DNA of 64,000 nt from Chloroflexia bacterium SDU3-3. GTDB lineage: Bacteria; Chloroflexota; Chloroflexia; Chloroflexales; Roseiflexaceae. The notes under the pieces are model-generated. The model made no database searches. It saw nothing but the letters and a program-made list of their open reading frames with translations, and had not been told where the DNA came from. This document shows positions 1 through 6,355 of this stretch, piece by piece. Each line of letters begins with the position of its first letter. The first letter of the stretch is position 1. The translations under genes were made by a program, and so were the position numbers. The stretch is taken from contig WBOU01000007.1 in assembly GCA_009268125.1 (NCBI GenBank), positions 186,001 to 250,000 of the forward strand, given 5' to 3'.

Positions 1-2
1 CC

Positions 3-374
3 GAGGCGGTGCTGATCGCGCCCAGCAACCCGCTGGTGAGCGTGGGCACCATCCTGGCCGTGCCCGGCGTGCGCGCCGCTATCGAGCAGGCCCGCGACCG
101 CGTGGTGGCTGTCAGCCCGATCGTGGGCGGGGCGGCGATCAAGGGGCCTGCCGCGCCGCTCATGCGCGCGCAGGGCTACGAGGTCTCGGCGCTGGGCGTG
201 GCCCAGTGCTACCGTGGCCTGGTGGGCACCATGGTGATCGACCAGGTGGATGCCGCGCTGGCTGATCCCATCCGCGCCCTGGGCATGGATGTGGTGGTGG
301 CCGACACGATCATGCGCGACGCTGCGGCCAAGCGCCAGCTGGCCCTGGCCGCGCTTGGCGCGGTGGCGGCCTAG
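3..374 (+). CDS. cofD: 2-phospho-L-lactate transferase, C-terminal part (cut by window start)
   Basis: Only about the last 123 codons are present: the frame is already open at base 3 and no start lies inside the window. The family (CofD/FbiA) transfers the phospholactyl or phosphoenolpyruvyl group onto the deazaflavin Fo, making dehydro-F420-0 or F420-0 in the cytoplasm. Visible features are IAPSNPLVSVGTIL, then SPIVGGAAIKGPA followed by a Tyr-rich stretch (ALGVAQCYRGL), all typical of the C-terminal half of the family. The stop (372-374) lies seven bases before the cofC start, so the two genes are surely co-transcribed. The identification rests on these motifs together with the cofC neighbour. 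Confidence 0.85.
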   Translation, partial: EAVLIAPSNPLVSVGTILAVPGVRAAIEQARDRVVAVSPIVGGAAIKGPAAPLMRAQGYEVSALGVAQCYRGLVGTMVIDQVDAALADPIRALGMDVVVADTIMRDAAAKRQLALAALGAVAA

Positions 375-381
375 GCGGCCC

Positions 382-1020
382 ATGCTGCACGCGCTCGTCC
401 CCGTCAAGTCGCTGGCGCTGGCCAAGGGGCGGCTGGCACCGCTGCTGGCCCCCCACGAGCGCCAGCAGCTGGTGCTGGCCATGCTGGCCGATGTGCTGGC
501 CGCCCTGCACGCCACCCCCGGCGTCGCCGCCGTGAGCGTGCTCACATCCGACCCGCGCGCCGCCGACGCGGCCCGCAGCTGCGGCGCCGCCGTGCGCCCC
601 GACTACGGCCACGGCCTCAACGGGTCGCTGGCGGCGGCGGCGGCAGATCTGGCCGCCGAGGGCTTTGGCCGTGTGCTGGTGCTCTTCGCCGACCTGCCGC
701 TGGCCCAGCCCGCCGAGCTGGCCACACTACTGGACGGTCCAGCGGCGGTGGCCCTGGCCGCCGCCGACGACGGCGGCACCAACGCGCTGGTCGCCCCGCT
801 GCCCCTGGGCTTCCCGCTGTTCTTCGGGGCGCGCAGCCTGGCCCGCCACCAGCGGGCCGCCCGCACCCATGGCCTGGGCGTGGCTACGCTGCACCTGCCC
901 GGCCTTGCCTTCGATGTCGACCGCCCGGAGGACGCGCTCCGCCTCGCGGCGCCGCACCACGCTGGTGCCGCCGCCGCGCAGATCCGCTCGATTCTTGTCG
1001 CACGAGAACCATCTAGCTAG
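382..1020 (+). CDS. cofC: 2-phospho-L-lactate (phosphoenolpyruvate) guanylyltransferase
   Basis: A 212-residue protein of the CofC/FbiD family. It activates phospholactate or phosphoenolpyruvate with GTP, giving the donor used by CofD in F420 synthesis. The N-terminus MLHALVPVKSLALAKGRL is the nucleotide-binding start of this nucleotidyltransferase fold (VPVK...KGRL). The middle VLVLFADLPLAQP holds the usual DLP motif, and GTNAL, GFPLFFG and FDVDRPEDA near the end are also family-like. An upstream in-frame ATG at 250 would overlap cofD by more than 100 bases, so the ATG at 382 directly after cofD is preferred. It forms an operon with cofD and the F420-type oxidoreductase genes downstream. Length is normal for the family. 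Confidence 0.88.
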   Translation: MLHALVPVKSLALAKGRLAPLLAPHERQQLVLAMLADVLAALHATPGVAAVSVLTSDPRAADAARSCGAAVRPDYGHGLNGSLAAAAADLAAEGFGRVLVLFADLPLAQPAELATLLDGPAAVALAAADDGGTNALVAPLPLGFPLFFGARSLARHQRAARTHGLGVATLHLPGLAFDVDRPEDALRLAAPHHAGAAAAQIRSILVAREPSS

Positions 1021-1032
1021 AGAGGCACACCC

Positions 1033-2025
1033 ATGACGATTATTGGCTACGCGGCTGCGCTTGAGCAGTTTGCCCCCAACGACCTGCTGCGCTACTCCAT
1101 CCTGGCCGAGCAGCACGGCTTCCAGGGCGTGATGGCCGCCGACCACTTCCAGCCCTGGGTGCCCGCCCAGGGCCAGGCCGCCTTCGTGTGGGCCTGGATG
1201 GCGGCGCTGGGCGCGAAGACCAGCAATGTCTCGTTTGGCCCGGGCGTCACATGCCCCTCGTTCCGCTACCACCCGGCGGTGGTGGCCCAGGCCGCCGCCA
1301 CGCTGGGCGCCATGTTCCCTGGCCGCTTCTGGCTGGGCCTGGGCAGCGGCGAGGCACTGAACGAGCACGTGGTCGGCGGGGTCTGGCCCGAGGCCCACAC
1401 CCGCCTGAAGATGATGCAGGAGGCCATCGACATCATCAAGAAGCTGTTCAGCGGCGAGGTGGCTCGCCACGACAAGGGCGAGTTCTTCACCATGGATCGC
1501 GTGAAGCTCTGGACCCTGCCCGAGCAGCCCGTGCCGATCTATGTGGCCACCGCCGGGCCGGTGACGGCCAAGTGGACCGGCCAGCACTGCGATGGCATCA
1601 TCACCCCCGGCGCAAGCCCCGACAAGCTGAAGATGCTGCTGGCCAAGTTCGCCGAGGGCGCGCGCGCCGCTGGCAAAGACCCGGCCACCATGCCCAAGCT
1701 GCTGCAGCTGCACATGTCGTGGGCCAGCACCCAGGAGGAGGCCACCACGTACGCCATGGCCGAGTGGCCGAACGGCGGCATGCCCTTCCCCAAGCAGGAC
1801 ATCCGCAACCCCGAGGATTTCGCCGAGATCGCCAAGCTGGTGCGCCCCGAGCACTTCAAGAACCGCATGCTGATCACCCCCGACTGGGATGAGCACCGCG
1901 AGTACATCCAGCAGTTCGTCGATCTGGGCTTCACCGAGATCCACATCCACAATGTCGGGCGTAATCAGGAAGAGTTTATCACCGAGTTTAGCAAAAACGT
2001 GATCGCCAAGCTTAAGCAGCCCTAG
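1033..2025 (+). CDS. F420-dependent LLM-class oxidoreductase (G6PDH-like family)
   Basis: A 330-residue protein of the luciferase-like, F420-dependent family whose best-known member is F420-dependent glucose-6-phosphate dehydrogenase. Typical stretches are IGYAAALEQFAPNDLL, AADHFQPW (the DHFQPW segment lines the F420 site in this family), SFGPGVTCPSFRYHPA, GRFWLGLGSGEALNEH and PIYVATAGP. The C-terminal IHIHNVGRNQ is also common in this group. It begins 12 bases after cofC and is followed by another F420-type enzyme, so the operon both makes and uses F420. The natural substrate cannot be told from sequence; glucose 6-phosphate is only one possibility. Confidence 0.85.
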   Translation: MTIIGYAAALEQFAPNDLLRYSILAEQHGFQGVMAADHFQPWVPAQGQAAFVWAWMAALGAKTSNVSFGPGVTCPSFRYHPAVVAQAAATLGAMFPGRFWLGLGSGEALNEHVVGGVWPEAHTRLKMMQEAIDIIKKLFSGEVARHDKGEFFTMDRVKLWTLPEQPVPIYVATAGPVTAKWTGQHCDGIITPGASPDKLKMLLAKFAEGARAAGKDPATMPKLLQLHMSWASTQEEATTYAMAEWPNGGMPFPKQDIRNPEDFAEIAKLVRPEHFKNRMLITPDWDEHREYIQQFVDLGFTEIHIHNVGRNQEEFITEFSKNVIAKLKQP

Positions 2026-2052
2026 GCGCACCTACCCAGGAAGAGGAACCCT

Positions 2053-2463
2053 ATGCCCAAGGCCGACCATCTCTCCGCCGCCGCCGTGCAGCTCCTCAAA
2101 GAGCCGCAGATCGCCCACTTCGTCACCCTGATGCAGGATGGCTCGCCGCAGAGCACCCCGGTGTGGGTGGATGTGGCCGACGACGGCAGCGCCGTGCTGG
2201 TGAACACCGCCACCACTGGCCGCCAGAAGCTGGCCAATGTCGAGCGCAACCCCGAGGTGGCGGTGAGCGTGGTGGATGCGCACAACCCCATGCGCTGGGT
2301 CTCGGTGCGCGGGCGCGTGGCCGAACTGCGCACCGAGGGCGCGGGCGCGCACATCGACGCGCTGGCCAAGAAGTACACCGGCGCCGACTCCTACGGCCCC
2401 GGCAACGATAGCCGCGTGATCCTGATCATCCGCCCGCACCACGTGGTCGAGTCGCTCGGCTAG
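2053..2463 (+). CDS. PPOX-class F420-dependent oxidoreductase (split beta-barrel)
   Basis: A 136-residue protein of the pyridoxamine-phosphate-oxidase-like split-barrel superfamily, of the small F420-binding type. Seen are HFVTLMQDGSPQSTPVWVDV (first strands), TGRQKLANVERNPEVAVSVV and VSVRGRVAELRTEG, then a C-terminal helix with DALAKKYTG. These enzymes reduce small molecules such as quinones or biliverdin-like compounds with reduced F420; the substrate here is unknown. It starts 27 bases after the preceding gene behind a clear AGGAAGAGG ribosome site, so it is the last gene of the F420 operon. A hairpin follows at 2491-2519. FMN or haem split-barrel function is a less likely alternative given the context. 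Confidence 0.82.
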   Translation: MPKADHLSAAAVQLLKEPQIAHFVTLMQDGSPQSTPVWVDVADDGSAVLVNTATTGRQKLANVERNPEVAVSVVDAHNPMRWVSVRGRVAELRTEGAGAHIDALAKKYTGADSYGPGNDSRVILIIRPHHVVESLG

Positions 2464-2490
2464 CTCCATCCCCCGCAGCTCGAACATCAG

Positions 2491-2519
2491 CGATGCCCCA
2501 GCCCATGGCTGGGGCATCG
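2491..2519 (+). terminator. Hairpin after the F420 operon
   Basis: Perfect 13-bp stem with a 3-base loop (CGATGCCCCAGCC / CAT / its complement) 27 bases after the last F420-operon stop. There is no T-run behind it, so it may be an RNA-stabilising hairpin or a weak terminator. Confidence 0.55.
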
Positions 2520-2585
2520 CCGCGTTCTACCGCCGTTGCGGCATCCGCCGCCGCCGCGCTGGCACTGTTTTTGCATGCCCTATCT

Positions 2586-2602
2586 TTGTACAACATGTAC
2601 AA
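2586..2602. promoter_or_regulatory. Palindrome TTGTACA-N3-TGTACAA upstream of a promoter
   Basis: Seven-base perfect inverted repeat with a three-base spacer, in an AT-rich island 41 bases upstream of the -35 box at 2643. A dimeric transcription factor site is plausible. A second perfect palindrome, TTGTGCACAA, sits at 2626-2635, closer to the promoter. Confidence 0.5.
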
Positions 2603-2642
2603 CTTTTAGCGCGATAGTTTAGAAATTGTGCACAAAAGAACC

Positions 2643-2671
2643 TTGAAATTAACAATAGTGCACACTACAAT
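2643..2671 (+). promoter_or_regulatory. Sigma-70-type promoter for the zinc-ribbon gene
   Basis: TTGAAA, 17-base spacer, TACAAT. It lies about 90 bases upstream of the ATG at 2761, inside the most AT-rich stretch of the surrounding region. A GTGCAC palindrome lies within the spacer (2658-2663). Confidence 0.65.
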
Positions 2672-2760
2672 AGAGCCAGATACATCGAGCGAAGCTGGGC
2701 GGTCGAGAATCATGGTGGATGCTCCCGCACGACGCTGTGCAAAGGGACAGGGGTGAGAAG

Positions 2761-3147
2761 ATGAGCTACCAACATAAATCATACGGCTGGGTGGTGGTCT
2801 GCAATGTCTGCAACGAGTTCGGCCCGATCGGCGACCGCTACCTGCGCCGGATGGAGGGCGGCACCGACGAGGATCCCATCCACCTGTGCGCCAAGTGCGC
2901 CTCTATCGCCATGTGGTGCGACGCCCACCAGACCTACCACCTGCCCGACAGCCTCCACCGCCACGCCTGCGCCGACTGCGGCGGCCTGTTCACCAGCGTG
3001 GTCAGCGAGCAGATCTACCGCTGCCCCAGCTGCCAGCGCAGCCACGCCCCCGAGGCCCCGGCCCCCCGGCCCAAGGCGGCAGCCCGCTACGCCGAGCCTT
3101 CGCTGCTGGAGATGGTGGGGCAGTGGATCAGCACGCTGCGGCCCTAG
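2761..3147 (+). CDS. Small four-CxxC zinc-ribbon protein, function unknown
   Basis: A 128-residue protein with four CxxC pairs: CNVC (near residue 14), CAKC (about 43), CADC (about 74) and CPSC (about 91). It therefore likely binds two zinc ions in two ribbon-like knuckles. There is no membrane segment. The last 40 residues are a Pro/Ala-rich linker and a short helix ending STLRP. I do not recognise a named family. The ATG at 2761 is chosen over an in-frame upstream start because GGGGTGAGAAG lies directly before it. It has its own promoter and nearby palindromes, suggesting a regulated single gene. A role in nucleic-acid or protein binding is only a guess from the zinc knuckles. Confidence 0.7.
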   Translation: MSYQHKSYGWVVVCNVCNEFGPIGDRYLRRMEGGTDEDPIHLCAKCASIAMWCDAHQTYHLPDSLHRHACADCGGLFTSVVSEQIYRCPSCQRSHAPEAPAPRPKAAARYAEPSLLEMVGQWISTLRP

Positions 3148-3157
3148 CGCGTTTTTC

Positions 3158-3166
3158 TGGTATGAT
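3158..3166 (+). promoter_or_regulatory. Extended -10 element (TGGTATGAT)
   Basis: Matches the TGGTATAAT pattern seen before several genes of this window. No long reading frame follows on the plus strand before the hairpin at 3302, only a possible 38-codon frame starting inside the element. It may drive a short untranslated RNA or be fortuitous. Confidence 0.3.
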
Positions 3167-3301
3167 AGGCGGCGAGGAAGATAGAGCGCAGGAGTGGCGG
3201 ACAGCGTTGTCTAGGGAGCAGCCTTCTCTATCGATCAGGCTGGCAGGCTCCAATATCGAGGATGATATGTGGGAGTAGCAGACACACGATGGTGAACGCA
3301 A

Positions 3302-3332
3302 GCAGGGGCGGTGGCATTGCCACCGCCCCTGC
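3302..3332. terminator. Hairpin between facing transcripts
   Basis: Perfect 14-bp stem with ATT loop (arms 3302-3315 and 3319-3332) just beyond the stop of the minus-strand gene at 3339. No T-run on either side. It probably ends or protects the minus-strand transcript. Confidence 0.6.
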
Positions 3333-3338
3333 CGTGCG

Positions 3339-3980
3339 CTAGGGGTTGATCTTCTTGAGCAGATCCTTGCGCCCGGCCAGCGCCGACCGGCCCACCCCGC
3401 GCAGCCGCTGCAGCCAGCCCTCCAGCTCGTCGAGCGCGGCGTTCTGCGCGGCGCTGTGCTGCTCGGCCTCGGATTTGCGCTTCTCCTGGGCGATGTCGGC
3501 CTGCTCTAGCTCGGCCAGCTTGGCCCGGCAGGCCTCGACCCGCTCCTTGGGGTATCCCACTTTGGCCAGCGCATCTAGGATCTTGGGGCTGCCCAGCGCG
3601 CCATCGTAGAGCAGGCGGGCGTGGGCCAGGAAGGCTGCCTGGCTGCGGTCGGCGGCCTTCTTGCGCAGCCCCAGCGTCTCAAGCGCCTCCGCATCGCTCG
3701 CGAAGATCGTGCGCGCCATCTGGGCCAGCATCTTGGCCTGATCCTCCACGAGGTCGCGCAGCGCTACCACCTCTTTGGTCGCGCTTAGCTTGGCCCCCTG
3801 GGCGGCGTTGCTCGCGATGATCAGCTGCTGGACGGTGTCGTAGAGCGTGTGCCCGTGGGCAAGCTCGGGCGCGGCGTAGCCCGCTGCTGCGAGTATGGTC
3901 CTCAGCTCCTCATCTTCGTCGATGTTGCCCAGTGTCACCCGCGCGGACTCCAGCTTGTTCTTCGTTGCGTTCTTAGGCAT
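3339..3980 (-). CDS. Hypothetical alpha-helical protein
   Basis: A 213-residue protein that I do not recognise. It is predicted to be almost wholly helical and soluble. The N-terminus is basic and Asn/Lys-rich (MPKNATKNKLE). The middle is LRDLVEDQAKMLAQMARTIF, and the C-terminal half holds KIDILDALAKVGYP-like and AELEQADIAQEKRKSEAEQ segments that look like coiled coil. The end (GRKDLLKKINP) is basic. The start sits behind AGGAGAAGCT on the minus strand. The tandem 21-bp array begins only 19 bases upstream of the start codon, so the array occupies the promoter region. It could be a repeat-associated or phage-type accessory protein, but nothing confirms that. Confidence 0.65.
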   Translation of the reverse strand: MPKNATKNKLESARVTLGNIDEDEELRTILAAAGYAAPELAHGHTLYDTVQQLIIASNAAQGAKLSATKEVVALRDLVEDQAKMLAQMARTIFASDAEALETLGLRKKAADRSQAAFLAHARLLYDGALGSPKILDALAKVGYPKERVEACRAKLAELEQADIAQEKRKSEAEQHSAAQNAALDELEGWLQRLRGVGRSALAGRKDLLKKINP

Positions 3981-3999
3981 AGCTTCTCCTTATATTTTG

Positions 4000-4293
4000 C
4001 CTACACAGAGGTTCCCCCAACCTACACAGAGGTTCCCCCAACCTACACAGAGGTTCCCCCAACCTACACAGAGGTTCCCCCAACCTACACAGAGGTTCCC
4101 CCAACCTACACAGAGGTTCCCCCAACTTACACAGAGGTTCCCCCAACCTACACAGAGGTTCCCCCAACTTACACAGAGGTTCCCCCAACTTACACAGAGG
4201 TTCCCCCAACTTACACAGAGGTTCCCCCAACTTACACAGAGGTTCCCCCAACTTACACAGAGGTTCCCCCAACTTACACAGAGGCTCCCCCAG
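4000..4293. repeat. Tandem array, 14 copies of a 21-bp unit
   Basis: Fourteen head-to-tail copies of CYTACACAGAGGTTCCCCCAA; the last is degenerate. Copies 1-6 and 8 carry CCTACAC, while copies 7 and 9-14 carry CTTACAC, so variants form a gradient along the array. Total length is exactly 294 bases. There are no spacers, so it is not a CRISPR. Because 21 is a multiple of 3, several frames stay open through it; those frames are not genes. It lies directly upstream of the minus-strand gene 3339-3980. Confidence 0.97.
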
Positions 4294-4377
4294 TTGACTG
4301 TAGGCAATATTTTGTTGTCTACAGTCCGACGTTGGTGTACTTCTTCGTTGATGGCGGTGGTGGTGATGAAGTGGGTG

Positions 4378-4549
4378 GATGCCCTGCGCGGGCAGCGCCT
4401 AGGGGCCAGCCCCTAGGAACCCCGCAAGGGGGCATCGCCCCCTTTGAACCCCCAATTTGAGGTGTTCCAATGCCGTTTCCTGGCGGCTAACGTTCGTGCA
4501 TATGGCCAGCTGGCACCAGCAGCACCTTCGCCGCATGGGCTAGGTGGGA
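4378..4549 (-). repeat. Dispersed intergenic repeat A, copy 1 (inverted)
   Basis: Read on the minus strand it has the same order of blocks as copies at 4713, 37779 and 41917: CCCATGCGGCGAAG, GGCCATATGCACGAA, a GGGGTTC block, two hairpins, then GCCCGCGCAGGGCAT. Hairpin stems lie at 4426-4444 and 4398-4417 (CCTAGGGGC / GCCCCTAGG). Bases 4492-4540 are a 49-bp perfect inverted match to 4723-4771. Confidence 0.85.
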
Positions 4550-4640
4550 AGGTTCGCTTTGATTTCGCGTGTTGTCTCTATTGTGGGTTGCTGGATTGCG
4601 CTATCTTCTTCGTTCAGCTGGCCTGCTTGAAAGAGGGCAA

Positions 4641-4703
4641 CCTACACAGGGCCTTCCCCGACTTGCACAAGGCCTTCCCCGACTTGCACAGGGCTTTCCC
4701 CAA
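4641..4703. repeat. Three diverged 21-bp units related to the main array
   Basis: Three 21-bp units (4641, 4662, 4683) of the form CYTRCACARGGCYTTCCCCRA. They share period and skeleton (CTACACAG..., run of C, AA) with the 14-copy array 350 bases away but differ at several fixed positions, which suggests an older array of the same family. Confidence 0.8.
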
Positions 4704-4712
4704 AGCGCTCCC

Positions 4713-4893
4713 TACTCACTTGGCCCATGCGGCGAAGGTGCTGCTGGTGCCAGCTGGCCATATGCACGAACATGAGCTGCCTGCGGTCAGTATAGGAAGG
4801 CCCAAAATTGGGGTTCGAAGGGGCAACGCCCCTCGCGGGGATCCAAGGGCGCGGAGCCCTTGGTGCCGCCCGCACAGGGCATGCACCACCAAA
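4713..4893 (+). repeat. Dispersed intergenic repeat A, copy 2
   Basis: Same block order as the other copies. The second hairpin has stem CCAAGGGC / GCCCTTGG (4843-4850 and 4856-4863). It faces copy 1 in inverted orientation across a gap of roughly 165 bases. Confidence 0.85.
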
Positions 4894-4944
4894 CAAACGG
4901 CCCGCCACGAAGGAAGACAAGAGACGACTGACGATCAGAAAATG

Positions 4945-5135
4945 CATACTACGAAGACGCAAAGACGCGAAGGAGCACAAAAGACGAATCCCACGAAGAG
5001 AAGCCGATTCACCACCAAGGCACCAAGGCACCAAGGAACACAAAAGACAAATCCCACGAAGGCTCGAAGTGAGGATACGAACCGATTCACCACCAAGATA
5101 CCAAGGGGTAAAAGAACGAATACCGCAAAGGGAAG
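4945..5135 (+). repeat. Iterated ACGAAG/ACCAAG repeat (family B), locus 1
   Basis: Runs such as ACGAAGACGCAAAGACGCGAAG and CACCACCAAGGCACCAAGG, in a 7-9 base rhythm. The same kind of sequence recurs at gene ends at 8526, 34812, 35022, 37669, 41819, 53028 and 53172, and never inside a gene. Confidence 0.8.
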
Positions 5136-5366
5136 AATAGCCCGCTGCGCGCCATCAGATCAGGCCGGATCAGCGGAGCCAGAGGCTTTGCACCACCCTG
5201 CAGGCAGGCACATGCTGCATTATACTACTGTCGTTAGGGGGATTTCAACCGCGCCCCCCCAAAAAAACCACCGCCCCGACGCGCCAGCCCCCGCCTTGCC
5301 AAGACATCACGAAGCTGTTATGATCGCGCCGTATACCAACCCCCTTAAATAACTGGGACAAGAGCC

Positions 5367-5684
5367 ATGCCAAAAGTTCGCAAGATCTCGCGAGAGGAGG
5401 CCGAGCGTGACGAGAGAAAGCTCGCGCTTGGCGAGCAGCCCACGCAGGCTGCCATGCCGGTAAAAACCAGCCAGATAGATGCCACCGCCTACCCACGCCT
5501 GTCCGACTGGGTTTCGTCGCGCGGCTGGGTCGAGCTGGGCCTCGATATGGAGACCCGCACGCACATCCGCATTTTGGATCAGGGTGGCCTGGTCTGGGAG
5601 AGCGTCATGCGCTACCAGACGATCGAAGATCTGCTGCGCGCTGGCGAGCAGGCCCTGGTGCGCCTAGAGAACGCTGGCAGCTAG
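5367..5684 (+). CDS. Hypothetical 105-residue protein
   Basis: A small soluble protein: charged N-terminus MPKVRKISREEAERDERK, then a domain with DWVSSRGWVELGLDMETRT, a beta-strand pair (HIRILDQGGLVWESV) and a C-terminal helix LLRAGEQALVRLENAGS. I know no function. The start is preceded by GGGACAAGAGCC, a modest ribosome site. It is followed 26 bases later by a strong 12-bp hairpin with a T-rich tail (5711-5743), so it is probably transcribed alone. It resembles short conserved hypothetical proteins of Chloroflexi, but that is a recollection rather than a comparison made here. Confidence 0.65.
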   Translation: MPKVRKISREEAERDERKLALGEQPTQAAMPVKTSQIDATAYPRLSDWVSSRGWVELGLDMETRTHIRILDQGGLVWESVMRYQTIEDLLRAGEQALVRLENAGS

Positions 5685-5710
5685 GCTGCATGCCGCATGC
5701 CCGCACATGC

Positions 5711-5750
5711 CCGCCCGCCCTGTCACAAAATCAGGGCGGGCGGTGTTGTT
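5711..5750 (+). terminator. Rho-independent terminator
   Basis: Stem of 12 bp (5711-5722 with 5732-5743), 9-base loop, followed by TGTTGTTG. It ends the transcript of the preceding small gene and lies before the sigma-factor start, supporting the GTG at 5784 over upstream starts. Confidence 0.75.
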
Positions 5751-5783
5751 GTAGCAGAAGCAGCAGAGCGAGGCAACGAGCGC

Positions 5784-6335
5784 GTGAGCGAAGGCGACCT
5801 ACAACTGATCGAGCGGGCGCGGCGGGGCGAGCAGGAAGCCTTCGAGCAGCTGTTCCTCGCCTACTACGGGCCGGTCTACCGTGTGGCCTACGGCCTGGTG
5901 GCCAGCCGCGAGGAGGCCGAGGATCTGGTGCAGGAGACTTTCCTAGCGCTCTACAGCGACCCGCCGCAGCTGCGGCCTGGCTCCTCGCTGGCGGCCTGGC
6001 TGTGCCGGGTGGCCCTGAACCGGGGCTACAACGCCCTGCGCAGCGCCCGGCGCAGCCGCGAGCGGCTGGAGCTCGTGGGTCGGCTGGATGCGGGTGTCGC
6101 CGACGGCCCCGAGGGCGAGTTCCTGCGCGCCGAGCGGCAGGGCCAGGTGCGCGCGGCGCTGGCCGCGCTGCCCGAGCGGCAGTCGCACCTGCTGCTGCTG
6201 CGCTACGCCGGGCTGGCCTACGCCGAGATTGCCGAGATCCTGCATGTGTCCCCCGGCTCGGTCGGCACGCTGCTGGCCCGCGCCGAGCGGGCCTTCGTCG
6301 CCGCGTTTGAGCCCGAGCCTGCTGGCGTCGCCTAG
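5784..6335 (+). CDS. ECF-type RNA polymerase sigma factor
   Basis: A 183-residue sigma-70 family protein with regions 2 and 4 only. Region 2 runs from about residue 5 to 80 (ERARRGEQEAFEQLFLAYY, then EEAEDLVQETFLALY, the core-binding and -10 recognition helices). Region 4 runs from about 115 to 175 (LAALPERQSHLLLLRYAGL..EIAEILHVSPGSVGTLLARA, the -35 helix-turn-helix). An earlier in-frame ATG at 5697 lies inside the upstream terminator, so the GTG at 5784 is preferred. The next gene, 20 bases on, encodes a membrane protein with an anti-sigma zinc motif, so the two form a sigma/anti-sigma pair. The target promoters are unknown. Confidence 0.85.
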   Translation: MSEGDLQLIERARRGEQEAFEQLFLAYYGPVYRVAYGLVASREEAEDLVQETFLALYSDPPQLRPGSSLAAWLCRVALNRGYNALRSARRSRERLELVGRLDAGVADGPEGEFLRAERQGQVRAALAALPERQSHLLLLRYAGLAYAEIAEILHVSPGSVGTLLARAERAFVAAFEPEPAGVA

Positions 6336-6355
6336 CCAGCCGAAAGGAAGTTGCC

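Larger units (their letters stand above)
4294..5366. other. Repeat-rich non-coding stretch
   Basis: No convincing gene is seen in about 1.07 kb. It holds two inverted copies of a dispersed repeat (4378-4549 and 4713-4893), a three-unit relative of the 21-bp array (4641-4703) and iterated ACGAAG/ACCAAG repeats (4945-5135). Open frames here have repeat-derived composition and no ribosome sites. A possible promoter for the gene at 5367 (TTATGAT near 5317) is weak. Confidence 0.75.

Noticed and set aside
727-2031. Minus-strand frame of 434 codons
   Set aside because: Antisense to cofC and the LLM oxidoreductase, whose family motifs are clear.
4000-4293. CRISPR-like array
   Set aside because: The 21-bp units follow each other without spacers, so it is a plain tandem repeat.
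3849-4460. Frames with YTEVPPT or TQRFPQP peptide repeats
   Set aside because: They are translations of the 21-bp array, open in several frames because 21 is a multiple of three; no ribosome sites.
4444-5352. Frame of 302 codons across the repeat region
   Set aside because: Spans repeats A and B and has their composition; no conserved protein features.
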